Source: Lentzea sp.
Lineage (GTDB): Bacteria; Actinomycetota; Actinomycetes; Mycobacteriales; Pseudonocardiaceae
Reading direction: 5' to 3'
Assembly (NCBI GenBank): GCA_030146905.1
Contig: JASLAV010000228.1
Location: forward strand, 1 to 15,278
Length of the DNA stretch: 15,278 bases
Shown: positions 1 through 6,810 of the stretch, one piece after another
Numbering within the stretch: the first letter of the stretch is position 1
Layout of the letters: each line of letters begins with the position of its first letter
Notes under the pieces: generated by a model
Database searches by the model: none
The model's input: the letters and a program-made list of their open reading frames with translations, nothing else
Told to the model about the DNA's origin: nothing
Position numbers and translations under genes: made by a program

Positions 1-2
1 GG

Positions 3-56
3 GCGGTCTTGCGAAAGATGGCCTCGCGTTTCGTGGGTGGGCGCGGACGCACGTGA
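3..56 (+). other. Possible 3' tail of an upstream gene
   Basis: From the left edge one frame stays open for 17 codons and stops with TGA at 54-56, 27 nt before pyrE. The peptide is basic (AVLRKMASRFVGGRGRT) and could be the C-terminus of a gene entering from the left. It is too short to identify, and the other two forward frames are also open here, so this is only a possibility. Confidence 0.15.
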
Positions 57-83
57 CGGCGGCGTGTGCGAAGGTAGCGACCT

Positions 84-650
84 GTGCGAACTGAAGTGGT
101 CTTGGACGCGAACGCGAAGTCGGAACTCGCTCGTCTGGTGAGCGAATTGGCCGTTGTGCACGGCAAGGTGACCCTGTCCAGTGGCAAGGAAGCCGACTAC
201 TACGTCGACCTGCGGCGCGCGACGCTGCACCACGCGGCGGCCCCGCTGATCGGCAGGTTGTTGCGGCAGCTCACGAGCGACTGGGACTTCGTCGCCGTCG
301 GCGGTCTCACGCTCGGCGCGGACCCCGTCGCCTACGCGATGATGCACTCGGCCTCCGCGGACGGCGACGTGCTCGACGCGTTCGTGGTGCGCAAGGCCAG
401 CAAGGCGCACGGCATGCAGCGGCAGATCGAGGGCATCGACGTGCGCGGGCAGCGCGTGCTCGCCGTCGAGGACACCTCCACGACGGGTGGTTCGGTGTTG
501 ACGGCCGTCACAGCCCTGCGCGAGCACGGTGCCGAAGTTGTCGGTGTCGCCACCGTCGTCGACCGAGGTACGGGCGCCAAGGAGGCCATCGAGGCCGAGG
601 GGTTGCAGTACCGGTACCTGCTCGACCTGAACGACCTCGGTCTCGTCTGA
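84..650 (+). CDS. pyrE: Orotate phosphoribosyltransferase
   Basis: Cytoplasmic enzyme of pyrimidine synthesis: transfers the ribose-5-phosphate of PRPP to orotate, giving OMP. The 188-residue length is usual for actinobacterial PyrE. Visible motifs are YYVDLRRATLHH (39-50), the GGLTLGADPVA loop (73-83), the RKxxKxHG catalytic flexible loop (103-110) and the PRPP-binding signature VLAVEDTSTTGGS (125-137). The chosen start is GTG at 84; an in-frame GTG at 96 would give a protein 4 residues shorter, and nothing upstream clearly decides between them. TAGCGA at 75-80 resembles a -10 but lies very close to the start. It leads a rightward run with a DUF2784 gene and an RNA methyltransferase gene; from memory, M. 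tuberculosis also has an RNA methyltransferase gene near pyrE. Family assignment is very secure. Confidence 0.97.
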   Translation: MRTEVVLDANAKSELARLVSELAVVHGKVTLSSGKEADYYVDLRRATLHHAAAPLIGRLLRQLTSDWDFVAVGGLTLGADPVAYAMMHSASADGDVLDAFVVRKASKAHGMQRQIEGIDVRGQRVLAVEDTSTTGGSVLTAVTALREHGAEVVGVATVVDRGTGAKEAIEAEGLQYRYLLDLNDLGLV

Positions 651-674
651 GGTTTTGCCGAGAGCGGTTCGAGT

Positions 675-703
675 CACCCCGTCCTAGTCTGGAGGGCGGG
701 GTG
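675..703 (+). promoter_or_regulatory. Hairpin covering the RBS and start of the DUF2784 gene
   Basis: CACCCCG (675-681) is the exact reverse complement of CGGGGTG (697-703), and TCC (682-684) can extend the stem with GGA (691-693), leaving TAGTCT in the loop. The structure would hold the ribosome binding site GGAGGG (691-696) and the first GTG (701) in double-stranded RNA. It lies 25 nt after the pyrE stop, so it could act as an attenuator or weak terminator of the pyrE transcript, or limit translation of the next gene. There is no T-run after it. The pairing is seen directly; the role is inference. Confidence 0.4.
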
Positions 704-1078
704 GTGCGAATGGCCGGGGTGTTAGCGGAAGCAGTCGTGGTGCTGCACTTCACGGTGCTGGCGTTCCTGCTCGGGGGCGGGTTCCTCGCGTGGCGCTGGC
801 GCTGGGTGATCTACCCGCACCTCGCGCTGGGCGCATGGGCCGTCCTCAGCATCGTCACCCCGACCGTGTGCCCGCTCACGGCGTGGGAGAACGACTTCCG
901 CGCGATGGCGGGGATGCCGGTGCTCGAGACCGGGTTCATCGACCACTACATCGACGGCGTCTGGTACCCGGAGAGCGCGTCGACGCTGGTGCAGCTGGTT
1001 CTCGGGGCGGTCGTGCTGGCCTCGTGGATCGGCTTCTACGCTGGCGGTCGTGCTGCTCGAAGGCTTTCACACGGTTAA
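704..1078 (+). CDS. DUF2784 family small membrane protein
   Basis: A 124-residue integral membrane protein of unknown function. Hydrophobic segments lie at about 6-28, 37-55 and 92-114. The family's conserved block is present as CPLTAWENDFR (56-66), with FIDHYIDGVWYP (78-89) after it. The GTG at 704 sits 7 nt after GGAGGG (691-696), a better spacing than the GTG at 701; the ATG at 710 is also possible. Its 3' end overlaps the RNA methyltransferase gene by 29 nt, so the two are probably co-transcribed and perhaps translationally coupled. The family has no established biochemical role that I know of, so none is claimed. Confidence 0.88.
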   Translation: MRMAGVLAEAVVVLHFTVLAFLLGGGFLAWRWRWVIYPHLALGAWAVLSIVTPTVCPLTAWENDFRAMAGMPVLETGFIDHYIDGVWYPESASTLVQLVLGAVVLASWIGFYAGGRAARRLSHG

Positions 1079-1715
1079 GCACGCGCTGCGCTTCGGCGCG
1101 GAGGTGCGGCCGCTGCTCACGACGGACCTGGCCGCCGCGGTCGCGCTCGCCGAGTCGCACGCGCCGGACCTCGTCGAGGCCTTCTCGCAGGCCACCGAGG
1201 TCGACAGGGCCGCGTTCGTGCTGCGGGTCGGCCGCACGCACCCGACCGGTGTGGCGGGGTCCGCGGAACGGCCGGAGCTGCCGTTCGACCGCCGGACCCC
1301 GGTCGTGCTGCTCGACAACCCGCGCAACCTCGGCAACTTCGGCGCGGCCATCCGCGTGGCCGCCGGCCTCGACGCGGGCGGCGTGATCTCCACCGGCGAC
1401 GTGGACCCGTGGCACCCGAACGTGCTCAGGGGGTCGGCCGGCCTGCACTTCGCGTTGCCCGTCGCGAAGGCCACGACACTCGGCTTCGCCGGCGAGCTGA
1501 TCGCGTTCGACGCCGACGGCGATCTTCTGGAAGGCCCGATCCCCGACGACGCCGTGCTGGCCTTCGGGTCGGAGCGCCACGGTCTCTCGGCCGAGGTGCG
1601 GCAGAAGGCGACCAGGGTCGTCCGGCTGCCCATGCGGGACAGGGTCAGCAGTTACAACCTGACAACTTCTGTGGCCATGGGCCTGTACCACTGGGCGGTT
1701 CACCGAGCTTCTTGA
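1050..1715 (+). CDS. TrmH (SPOUT) family RNA 2'-O-methyltransferase
   Basis: Predicted SAM-dependent RNA methyltransferase of the knotted SPOUT class; the RNA target (tRNA or rRNA) cannot be told from sequence. All three SpoU/TrmH motifs are visible: motif 1 LDNPRNLGNFGAAIR (88-102), motif 2 AFGSERHGLS (171-180), and motif 3 LPMRDRVSSYNLTTSVAMGL (193-212), which forms the knot and SAM pocket. At 221 residues it is in the family's range, with a short N-terminal region starting LLEGFHTVKHALRFG. The GTG start at 1050 lies inside the preceding gene; the N-terminal motif leaves no good later start, so a 29-nt overlap is likely real. The next gene starts 25 nt downstream. Confidence 0.92.
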   Translation: MLLEGFHTVKHALRFGAEVRPLLTTDLAAAVALAESHAPDLVEAFSQATEVDRAAFVLRVGRTHPTGVAGSAERPELPFDRRTPVVLLDNPRNLGNFGAAIRVAAGLDAGGVISTGDVDPWHPNVLRGSAGLHFALPVAKATTLGFAGELIAFDADGDLLEGPIPDDAVLAFGSERHGLSAEVRQKATRVVRLPMRDRVSSYNLTTSVAMGLYHWAVHRAS

Positions 1716-1740
1716 CCGATCAAGCCCGCACGATGGATCA

Positions 1741-2838
1741 GTGGTGATCTCGAAACTGCTGGCGGCCCGTGCCGGCGTCGCCGAGCGCGCGGTGTACTCC
1801 AGGCACCTCCGGCGGGTCTGGGGTGTGCCGGGCACGCTGCTCGGGGCGCGGGCGTGGCCTCCGCTGTTCAGGGACAGGCTGCACACCAGCTTCAACTACT
1901 GGTGGCAGGCGCACCTGCTCGACTGCCTGATCGACGGTTACCTGCGCTCGCCGACCGAGCTGCGCAAGGCCACGATCACGAGGGTCGTCCGCGGCATCCG
2001 GGTGCGCAACGTCCTGGGCTGGACCAATGACTTCTACGACGACGTCGCATGGCTCGGCCTCGCCCTGCAACGCGCCCAGAACGACGTCGGTGTCGCGAGA
2101 CCGCGGGCGCTGAGCGAGATCGCCCAACGCCTCCGCGACGGCTGGACCGACCACGCGGGCGGCGGCATCTGGTGGAAGCGCGACGACGACTTCAAGAACG
2201 TGCCTGCCAACGGTCCCGCCGCGATCTTCCTGGCCCGCCAGAACGAACGCACCGACCTCGCCCGCGCGCGGTCCACGGTGGACTGGATCGAGGAGCACCT
2301 CGTCGACCCCGGCAGCGGCCTCGCGTGGGACGGCCTGCACGTGCACCCCAACGGCGAGATCCGCGAGGTCGAGAAGAACGTCTACACGTACTGCCAGGGT
2401 GTGCTCATCGGCGCGTGCGTCGAGCTGGCCAAGCACGGCCAGCAGGACAAGTGGCTCGGCAGGGCCGCCAGGACGATCACCGCGGTGCACGACGAGCTCG
2501 CCACCAACGGCGTGATCAAGGGGCAGGGCGGGGGCGACGGCGGCCTGTTCGCCGGCATCCTCGCGCGCTACCTCGCGCAGGCCGCGCTGGCGATCCCCGA
2601 GCTCGACCCCGGCCTGGCGGAGACGGCGGACCTCGCGAGGGAGCTCGTGGTCCAGTCGGCGGAGGCGGCGTGGCTCAACCGCGTGGCCGCCGTGAGCGGA
2701 CCGCTGTTCGGGCCGGAGTGGACGGCCCAGCCGGGAGAGGGCGAGGGCCGCGACCTCTCGGTCCAGCTCGGCGGCTGGATGTGCCTGGAGGCAGCCGCAC
2801 TGCTGGAGCGCAACGGCCTCGACGTGGCTACGGCGTGA
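1741..2838 (+). CDS. Glycoside hydrolase family 76-like protein, no signal peptide
   Basis: GH76 enzymes are (alpha/alpha)6-barrel endo-alpha-1,6-mannanases or transglycosidases. The protein (365 residues) keeps the family hallmark of two adjacent aspartates, in NDFYDDVAWLGLAL (96-109; D100 and D101), plus FNYWWQAHLLDCLIDGYL (51-68), YTYCQGVLIGACVEL (205-219) and GGLFAGILARYL (257-268). The N-terminus is basic and lacks a hydrophobic core or Tat motif, so it is predicted to stay in the cytoplasm, unlike typical secreted mannanases. Start GTG at 1741 (GTG at 1744 is equivalent). It follows the methyltransferase gene by 25 nt and its stop overlaps that of the convergent isomerase gene by 11 nt. 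Family call is firm; substrate is unknown, and actinobacterial mannose-containing glycolipids or glycans are only a guess. Confidence 0.88.
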   Translation: MVISKLLAARAGVAERAVYSRHLRRVWGVPGTLLGARAWPPLFRDRLHTSFNYWWQAHLLDCLIDGYLRSPTELRKATITRVVRGIRVRNVLGWTNDFYDDVAWLGLALQRAQNDVGVARPRALSEIAQRLRDGWTDHAGGGIWWKRDDDFKNVPANGPAAIFLARQNERTDLARARSTVDWIEEHLVDPGSGLAWDGLHVHPNGEIREVEKNVYTYCQGVLIGACVELAKHGQQDKWLGRAARTITAVHDELATNGVIKGQGGGDGGLFAGILARYLAQAALAIPELDPGLAETADLARELVVQSAEAAWLNRVAAVSGPLFGPEWTAQPGEGEGRDLSVQLGGWMCLEAAALLERNGLDVATA

Positions 2839-3559
2839 GGTAGCCCAGCAGCGTCTTCGCGTCCTCGCGGAACTGCTCCGGCGAGTCGTCGCGCACGAAC
2901 TCCAGCAACGCGTGGCGTTCGGCGCCGTCGCGCGCCAGTTCGGCCAGCACCGGCTTCCACAGGTCGGGGCGAGCGGCGAGCGGCAGCCGGTCCTCGAAGC
3001 CTCCCGGACCCCACGAGAAGACGTGCGCGGTCACCGGTGCGAGGGTCCGCACCTCGTGCACGGCGGAGAGCACGTCCTGGCCTCCGCTCGGCTGCCAGTA
3101 CGGCACCACGCCGCCCACCTCGTCCAGCAGCCGCACGGTCGAGTCCAGCGTGTCCGTCAGCGTGTTCCGGTGGTACTCCAGCGCGATCTTCACGCCCAGC
3201 GCGGCCGCGCGTTCGACGGCGTGCCGCAACGCGTCGACCACCGCACCGCGGTCGGCGCACTCGGCCGATCCCGACGTCCCGGCCCAGACCCTGACCAGCG
3301 GCGCGCCCAGCTCCGCCGCGGTCTCCAGGACCGGCGCCAGCTCGGCCCGGTCGGACACTCCGGCGCGGTAGTACGAGCCGTAGGCGGCCACCTCCAGGCC
3401 GGTGCCGAGGGCCTGCCCCACCGCGGCGGAGTCGCCGGGCGGCACGTGCACGTCGGCACCCCACTCCACGGCGCGCAGACCGCACTCCAGCGCGAGCTCG
3501 CCGATCTCGGGGACCGTGAGCTGCCGGAACGTCACCGAGACGAGTCCGGGGATCAGCAT
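2828..3559 (-). CDS. TIM-barrel sugar phosphate isomerase/epimerase
   Basis: A 243-residue protein of the xylose isomerase-like TIM-barrel superfamily (AP endonuclease 2 fold; relatives IolE, Hyi). It likely isomerises or epimerises a sugar, keto-acid or sugar phosphate. Family-like strand ends are LRAVEWGADVHVPPG (28-42), KIALEYHRNT (124-133, candidate metal ligand E128), TAHVFSWGP (177-185, H179) and HALLEFVRDD (216-225, E220). The usual second acidic ligand is not evident: that position reads VPYWQPSGGQD (152-162). The start is the ATG at 3559; the longer in-frame opening upstream runs antisense-like through the regulator gene and has no family similarity. The start overlaps the regulator's end by 7 nt, so translation is probably coupled and the gene likely shares the regulator's transcript. 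Substrate unknown. Confidence 0.85.
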   Translation of the reverse strand: MLIPGLVSVTFRQLTVPEIGELALECGLRAVEWGADVHVPPGDSAAVGQALGTGLEVAAYGSYYRAGVSDRAELAPVLETAAELGAPLVRVWAGTSGSAECADRGAVVDALRHAVERAAALGVKIALEYHRNTLTDTLDSTVRLLDEVGGVVPYWQPSGGQDVLSAVHEVRTLAPVTAHVFSWGPGGFEDRLPLAARPDLWKPVLAELARDGAERHALLEFVRDDSPEQFREDAKTLLGYLTP

Positions 3560-4527
3560 CCGCAGGACTGGCGGTGCATGAGGGAGGGCGCGAGCCGGAT
3601 GGTCTCCGGCGGTCGCTCCGGGTCGGCGATCCGCGAGAGCAGCAGCTTCACCGCGGTCCTGCCGATCTCCTCGACGGGCTGCGCCAGCGTCGTGAGCGGC
3701 GGGTCGATCAACGTCGCCCACTCGACCTCGTCGTAGGCGACGACGGCCAGGTCGGTGCCGAGCTTCAGGCCGCGGGCGCGTGCCTCGTGCAGCATGCCGA
3801 TCGTGACGAGGTGGTCCGCCGCCACGACCGCGGTCGCGGGGTCGTCCTGGGAGAGCAGCGGCGCGAGCCAGCCGCTCTGCGAGACCAGCGCCTCGTCCCA
3901 CTTGAGGCCCGCGCGGCCCAGACCGAGCCGGTAGCCGAGGATGCGCTCCTCGGTCGTCGCCACGCCCGTCTTGCCGCAGACGATGCCGATCCGCCGGTGC
4001 CCCAGTTCCGCGAGGTGCGTGACCAGGCCCGACGTGGCCTGCACGTTCTCCGGCCCGACCTGGTCGATGTCCTTGGCCACGGTCAGCCGGTCCACCAGCA
4101 CGGTGGGGATGTTCAGGCGCTTGAGCTCCGGCAGCACGAGGCTCCCGCCGCCGGCCGACGGCGTCAGCAGCAGCCCGTCGACACGTCTGGAACGCAGCAT
4201 CCTGACCGCGGTCTGCTCGGACTCGGGGGTGTCCCGTGTGTCGATCAGCACGAGCGAGTAGCCGTTGCGCGTCGCTTCCGACTCGATGGCGGCGATCAGC
4301 TCGGCGAAGTACGGGTGCGAGACCAGCGAGACCGCGAGGCCCAGCGACTTCGTGCCGCCCATGACCAGCGATCGCGCGATGGCGTCACCCGTGTACCCGG
4401 TTTCGTCGATCGCCTTCTGGACGCGCTCTCGCGTGTCCTCCGCGACGGGCCTGGTCTCGTTGATCACGTGTGACACCGTGGTGATGGAGACCCCCGCGAG
4501 AGCCGCGACATCCCGCATGGTGACCAT
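3553..4527 (-). CDS. LacI-family transcriptional regulator
   Basis: A 324-residue regulator of standard LacI length. The N-terminal helix-turn-helix reads TMRDVAALAGVSITTVSHVI (3-22), followed by the hinge region to about residue 60, then a periplasmic-binding-protein-like effector domain: GLAVSLVSHPYFAELIAAIE (63-82), VDGLLLTPSA (106-115), HLAELGHRRIGIVCG (171-185) and AVVAYDEVEWATLIDPPLTT (261-280). The family normally represses a sugar operon and is released by a sugar or sugar phosphate. Start ATG at 4527; ATG at 4518 is an alternative that removes three residues. A TATGGT hexamer 8 nt before 4527 suggests a leaderless message. It is divergent from the PfkB kinase gene with only 34 nt between, and its end overlaps the isomerase gene, so these genes are its likely targets. 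Confidence 0.95.
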   Translation of the reverse strand: MVTMRDVAALAGVSITTVSHVINETRPVAEDTRERVQKAIDETGYTGDAIARSLVMGGTKSLGLAVSLVSHPYFAELIAAIESEATRNGYSLVLIDTRDTPESEQTAVRMLRSRRVDGLLLTPSAGGGSLVLPELKRLNIPTVLVDRLTVAKDIDQVGPENVQATSGLVTHLAELGHRRIGIVCGKTGVATTEERILGYRLGLGRAGLKWDEALVSQSGWLAPLLSQDDPATAVVAADHLVTIGMLHEARARGLKLGTDLAVVAYDEVEWATLIDPPLTTLAQPVEEIGRTAVKLLLSRIADPERPPETIRLAPSLMHRQSCGC

Positions 4528-4528
4528 G
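4516..4528. promoter_or_regulatory. Perfect 6+1+6 inverted repeat over the lacI-type start, candidate operator
   Basis: CATGGT-G-ACCATG is a perfect dyad that covers both possible start codons of the LacI-family gene and lies just beside the divergent 34-nt promoter region. LacI proteins bind dyads of about this size near or inside their own promoters, so autoregulation is possible. Against it, part of the symmetry follows from two ATG codons flanking a GTC ACC pair, and the central CG typical of LacI operators is absent. Confidence 0.25.
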
Positions 4529-4535
4529 GCCTGGG

Positions 4536-4541
4536 ACCATA
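4536..4541 (-). promoter_or_regulatory. Candidate -10 (TATGGT) for the LacI-family gene
   Basis: TATGGT on the minus strand ends 8 nt before the ATG at 4527 and fits the actinobacterial TAnnnT -10 consensus. No ribosome binding site is seen, which agrees with a leaderless transcript. No convincing -35 is visible. Confidence 0.35.
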
Positions 4542-4548
4542 CCCGTTT

Positions 4549-4554
4549 GGAGGA
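4549..4554 (+). promoter_or_regulatory. Ribosome binding site fixing the PfkB start
   Basis: GGAGGA lies 7 nt before the ATG at 4562 and settles that start against the much longer open frame that extends upstream through the antisense of the regulator gene. Confidence 0.7.
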
Positions 4555-4561
4555 AGCCCAG

Positions 4562-5389
4562 ATGGCAGCCGTGCTGTGTGTCGGGCTCACAACCCTCGAT
4601 GTGACCCAGCGCGTGGACGCCTTCCCGCTGCCGGGGCAGAAGATCAGGTCGCTCGGCGCGGCGCTGTCGCCGGGCGGACCGGCGGCGAACGCGGCCCGTG
4701 CCGTCGCCGCGCTGGGTGGGACGGCGGCGTTGCTCACCGCTTTGGGTGCAGACGCGCTGGGCGAGTTCGTCATGGCTTCCTTGGAGCCGGTCCAAGTCAC
4801 CGCGGTGGCCGGTACGACGCCGGTGAGCATGGTCGTCGTCAGAGACGCAGACGGGGAGCGCACGGTCGTCTCGCGCAACGCGTCGGTGCCCGTCGTGGCG
4901 CCCGATCTGTCCGATCTCGTGGCCGCCGCGGACGTGGTCCTCTTGGACGGGCACCACGAAGGACTGGCGATTCCCGCCGCCCAGCAGGCGAAAGCCGCGG
5001 GATTGCCTGTGGTGCTCGACGCCGGGAGCTGGAAACCTGTCCTCGATCACCTGTTGCCGCTGGTCGACGTGGCCGCCTGCGCTTCGGGGTTCGAGCTGTC
5101 CGACGCCGAGGTGCACTCGTACGGTGTGCCGCTGGTGGTTCGCACGCAGGGTGCGGCACCGGTGACCTGGTCGCGGAACGGTTCGACCGGAGAGGTGCCC
5201 GTGCCTGCGGTGGAGGTGAAGGACACGAACGGTGCCGGTGACGTCTGGCACGGCGCGTACGCCTACGCGCTGGCGTCGGGGACGGATCCGGTGACGGCCA
5301 TCGGTTTCGCGTCGGAGGCGGCCGCGGTTCGCGTCGGCGCGGTCGGGGACTGGGTTGAGAGGCTGGCACGGTGGCAGGACAGCAGGTGA
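4562..5389 (+). CDS. PfkB-family carbohydrate kinase
   Basis: Predicted ATP-dependent sugar kinase of the ribokinase/PfkB fold, 275 residues. Seen are the substrate-side GG motif SPGGPAANAARAVAALGG (36-53) and PfkB signature 2, DTNGAGDVWHGAYAYAL (221-237), where D227 is the expected catalytic base and GAG the anion hole. The N-terminal LCVGLTTLDVT (5-15) and the compact length resemble, from memory, the YihV (sulfofructose kinase) side of the family rather than long ribokinases, but that is not enough to assign a substrate. The start is set by GGAGGA and the regulator gene is divergent 34 nt away. Its end overlaps the next kinase gene (GTGA), so the two form an operon. Likely phosphorylates the sugar made or used by the neighbouring isomerase. 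Confidence 0.92.
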   Translation: MAAVLCVGLTTLDVTQRVDAFPLPGQKIRSLGAALSPGGPAANAARAVAALGGTAALLTALGADALGEFVMASLEPVQVTAVAGTTPVSMVVVRDADGERTVVSRNASVPVVAPDLSDLVAAADVVLLDGHHEGLAIPAAQQAKAAGLPVVLDAGSWKPVLDHLLPLVDVAACASGFELSDAEVHSYGVPLVVRTQGAAPVTWSRNGSTGEVPVPAVEVKDTNGAGDVWHGAYAYALASGTDPVTAIGFASEAAAVRVGAVGDWVERLARWQDSR

Positions 5390-6006
5390 GGTTCGAGGAG
5401 CTGCTCGAACGGGCGCGAGCGCTCACCGACATGGGTGAGCGCAAACTCCTCGGCATCGGCGGGGCACCGGGCTCCGGCAAGTCGACGCTCGCGCGGCGGC
5501 TCGTCGAGGCGCTCGACGGCCAGGCGGTGCTCGTCGAGATGGACGGCTTCCACCTCGCGCAGAGCGAGCTGGAACGGCTGAGGCTCGTCGAACGCAAGGG
5601 AGCGCCCGACACGTTCGACATCCCCGGCTACGTCGACCTGCTCGGCAGGATCAAGGCGTGCGGGCCGGACATGATCTACGCGCCGCAGTTCCGGCGCGAG
5701 ATCGAGGAGCCGATCGCCTGCGCGGTGCCGGTGCACCCGGACGTCCCGCTCGTCGTGACCGAGGGCAACTACCTGCTGCTCAACTACGACAAGTGGAAAC
5801 GCGTCCGGATCATCCTGGACGAGGCGTGGTTCCTGTTCATCGACGAGGACGTGCGCGTGCAGCGGCTGATCGACCGCCACCTGCGGTACGGGCGCACCCT
5901 CTCGGAGGCGGAGGAACGCGTGCTGCACGGCACCGACCACGTCAACGCGCTGATGGTGAACTCGTCGAAGGGGTCAGCGGACCTGCTGATCACCGAGGTG
6001 CTCTAG
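5386..6006 (+). CDS. P-loop nucleoside/nucleotide kinase-like protein (uridine kinase/FrcK-like)
   Basis: A 206-residue P-loop kinase of the uridine kinase/pantothenate kinase-like group, often annotated near sugar transport and sugar catabolism genes (for example FrcK in rhizobia). The Walker A is GAPGSGKST (26-34), followed by VEMDGFHLAQ (50-59, D53 as in uridine kinases), KGAPDTFD (71-78), the strand VVTEGNYLL (123-131) and a lid-like RHLRYGRTLSEAEERV (164-179). The start chosen is GTG 5386, which overlaps the PfkB stop as GTGA and has AGGA 7 nt before it; GTG 5371 (five residues longer, GAGAGG before it) is nearly as good. The tight coupling says it serves the same pathway as the PfkB kinase. 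Its 3' end overlaps the convergent DedA gene by 33 nt. True substrate unknown; a sugar is as likely as a nucleoside. Confidence 0.88.
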   Translation: MRFEELLERARALTDMGERKLLGIGGAPGSGKSTLARRLVEALDGQAVLVEMDGFHLAQSELERLRLVERKGAPDTFDIPGYVDLLGRIKACGPDMIYAPQFRREIEEPIACAVPVHPDVPLVVTEGNYLLLNYDKWKRVRIILDEAWFLFIDEDVRVQRLIDRHLRYGRTLSEAEERVLHGTDHVNALMVNSSKGSADLLITEVL

Positions 6007-6654
6007 CTGGTCGGCGTCCAGGTCGCCCGACTCGTCGATGGGCTTGCGCATCTCCTGGCGGTAGCGCCAGAGGCCCCAGCCGGTACCGCCGAGGAAGAAC
6101 GCGACGCTGACGACGATCGCCGCCGTCTCGAGCCACGGGAGCTGCTGCAGGACGCCCGCGCCGTAGTAGCCGGCCAGCACCAGCGTCGGCACCCACGCGA
6201 TGGCACCGAGGGTGGTGGCCAGCGTGAACCGGCGGAGGTCCATCCGGGCGGCACCGGCGATCATCGGCGCCAGCGTGCGGATCCACGGAATCCAGCGGGC
6301 GAGCACGACGGCCCAGAACCCGCGGCGGTCGAGGAAGTCGCCCGCGCGTTTGAGGTTCTGCCGGTTCAGCACCTTGCCGCCCTTGCGCGCGAGCACGCGC
6401 GTGCCGGTCGCCCTGCCGATGTAGTACCCGACCTGGTTTCCGACGACGGCCACGACGAGAGCCGCGAGGGACAGCGCCCACGCCGACAGCTCACTGCTGT
6501 GCGTCGCCAGCACCACGCCGGCGGCGAACAGCAGGGAGTCACCGGGCAGGAACAGCCCGAAGATGAAAGCGCACTCGACGAAGATGAAGCTGAGCACGAT
6601 GACCCACACGGCCACCGGACCCGCGGTCTCCAGCGAAGCGAAAGCATGCGCCAC
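5974..6654 (-). CDS. DedA-family (VTT domain) membrane protein
   Basis: A 226-residue inner-membrane protein of the DedA/SNARE-associated family; members are linked to lipid-carrier (undecaprenyl phosphate) recycling, envelope integrity and proton-dependent transport. The residues known to matter in E. coli YqjA appear to have counterparts: E27 in FVECAFIFG and D39 in LPGDSLLF (37-44), R120 and R126 in VLARWIPWIRTLAP (117-130). Re-entrant loops and transmembrane helices fill about 14-72 and 138-190, and the C-terminal tail is acidic and cytoplasmic in style. Start GTG at 6654, preceded by TAGGCT at 8 nt and no ribosome binding site. The last 33 nt overlap the convergent kinase gene. A clear paralogue lies at 9758-10480. 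Which lipid it moves is not known. Confidence 0.92.
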   Translation of the reverse strand: MAHAFASLETAGPVAVWVIVLSFIFVECAFIFGLFLPGDSLLFAAGVVLATHSSELSAWALSLAALVVAVVGNQVGYYIGRATGTRVLARKGGKVLNRQNLKRAGDFLDRRGFWAVVLARWIPWIRTLAPMIAGAARMDLRRFTLATTLGAIAWVPTLVLAGYYGAGVLQQLPWLETAAIVVSVAFFLGGTGWGLWRYRQEMRKPIDESGDLDADQLEHLGDQQVR

Positions 6655-6662
6655 GGTGAGCC

Positions 6663-6668
6663 AGCCTA
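6663..6668 (-). promoter_or_regulatory. Candidate -10 (TAGGCT) for the first DedA gene
   Basis: TAGGCT on the minus strand lies 8 nt before the GTG at 6654, the spacing expected for a leaderless actinobacterial message. No -35 match is evident. Confidence 0.3.
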
Positions 6669-6797
6669 CGTCGTGCTACGCCGGTGGTGCGGCGACATCG
6701 GTCCGACAGGTTGACGAAATCCGGGTTGAGCACAGCCGGTGACCACGTGAACTCCTCTTCGCTGAGATCACCTCCGAGTGAACCAGGCGAATCGGGC

Positions 6798-6803
6798 TAG
6801 CGT
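6798..6803 (+). promoter_or_regulatory. Candidate -10 (TAGCGT) for the FAD oxidase gene
   Basis: TAGCGT fits TAnnnT and ends 7 nt before the ATG at 6811, which would put the first transcribed base at the start codon. This supports the 6811 start over the in-frame GTG at 6778 or 6802. The 156-nt gap from 6655 otherwise holds only the divergent DedA promoter and no clear operator. Confidence 0.45.
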
Positions 6804-6810
6804 GGACGGC

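Noticed and set aside
936..1895. A 319-codon open frame on the minus strand
   Set aside because: It is antisense to the TrmH-type gene, whose three motifs are intact, and it has no recognisable domain.
4265..4561. Longer N-terminus for the PfkB kinase
   Set aside because: The upstream part is antisense to the LacI-family gene's coding region, and GGAGGA before the ATG at 4562 fixes the start.
4562..5389. Assignment of the PfkB kinase as a sulfofructose kinase (sulfo-EMP pathway)
   Set aside because: The N-terminal resemblance to YihV is from memory and general. The sulfoquinovosidase, sulfofructose-phosphate aldolase and transporter expected for that pathway are absent.
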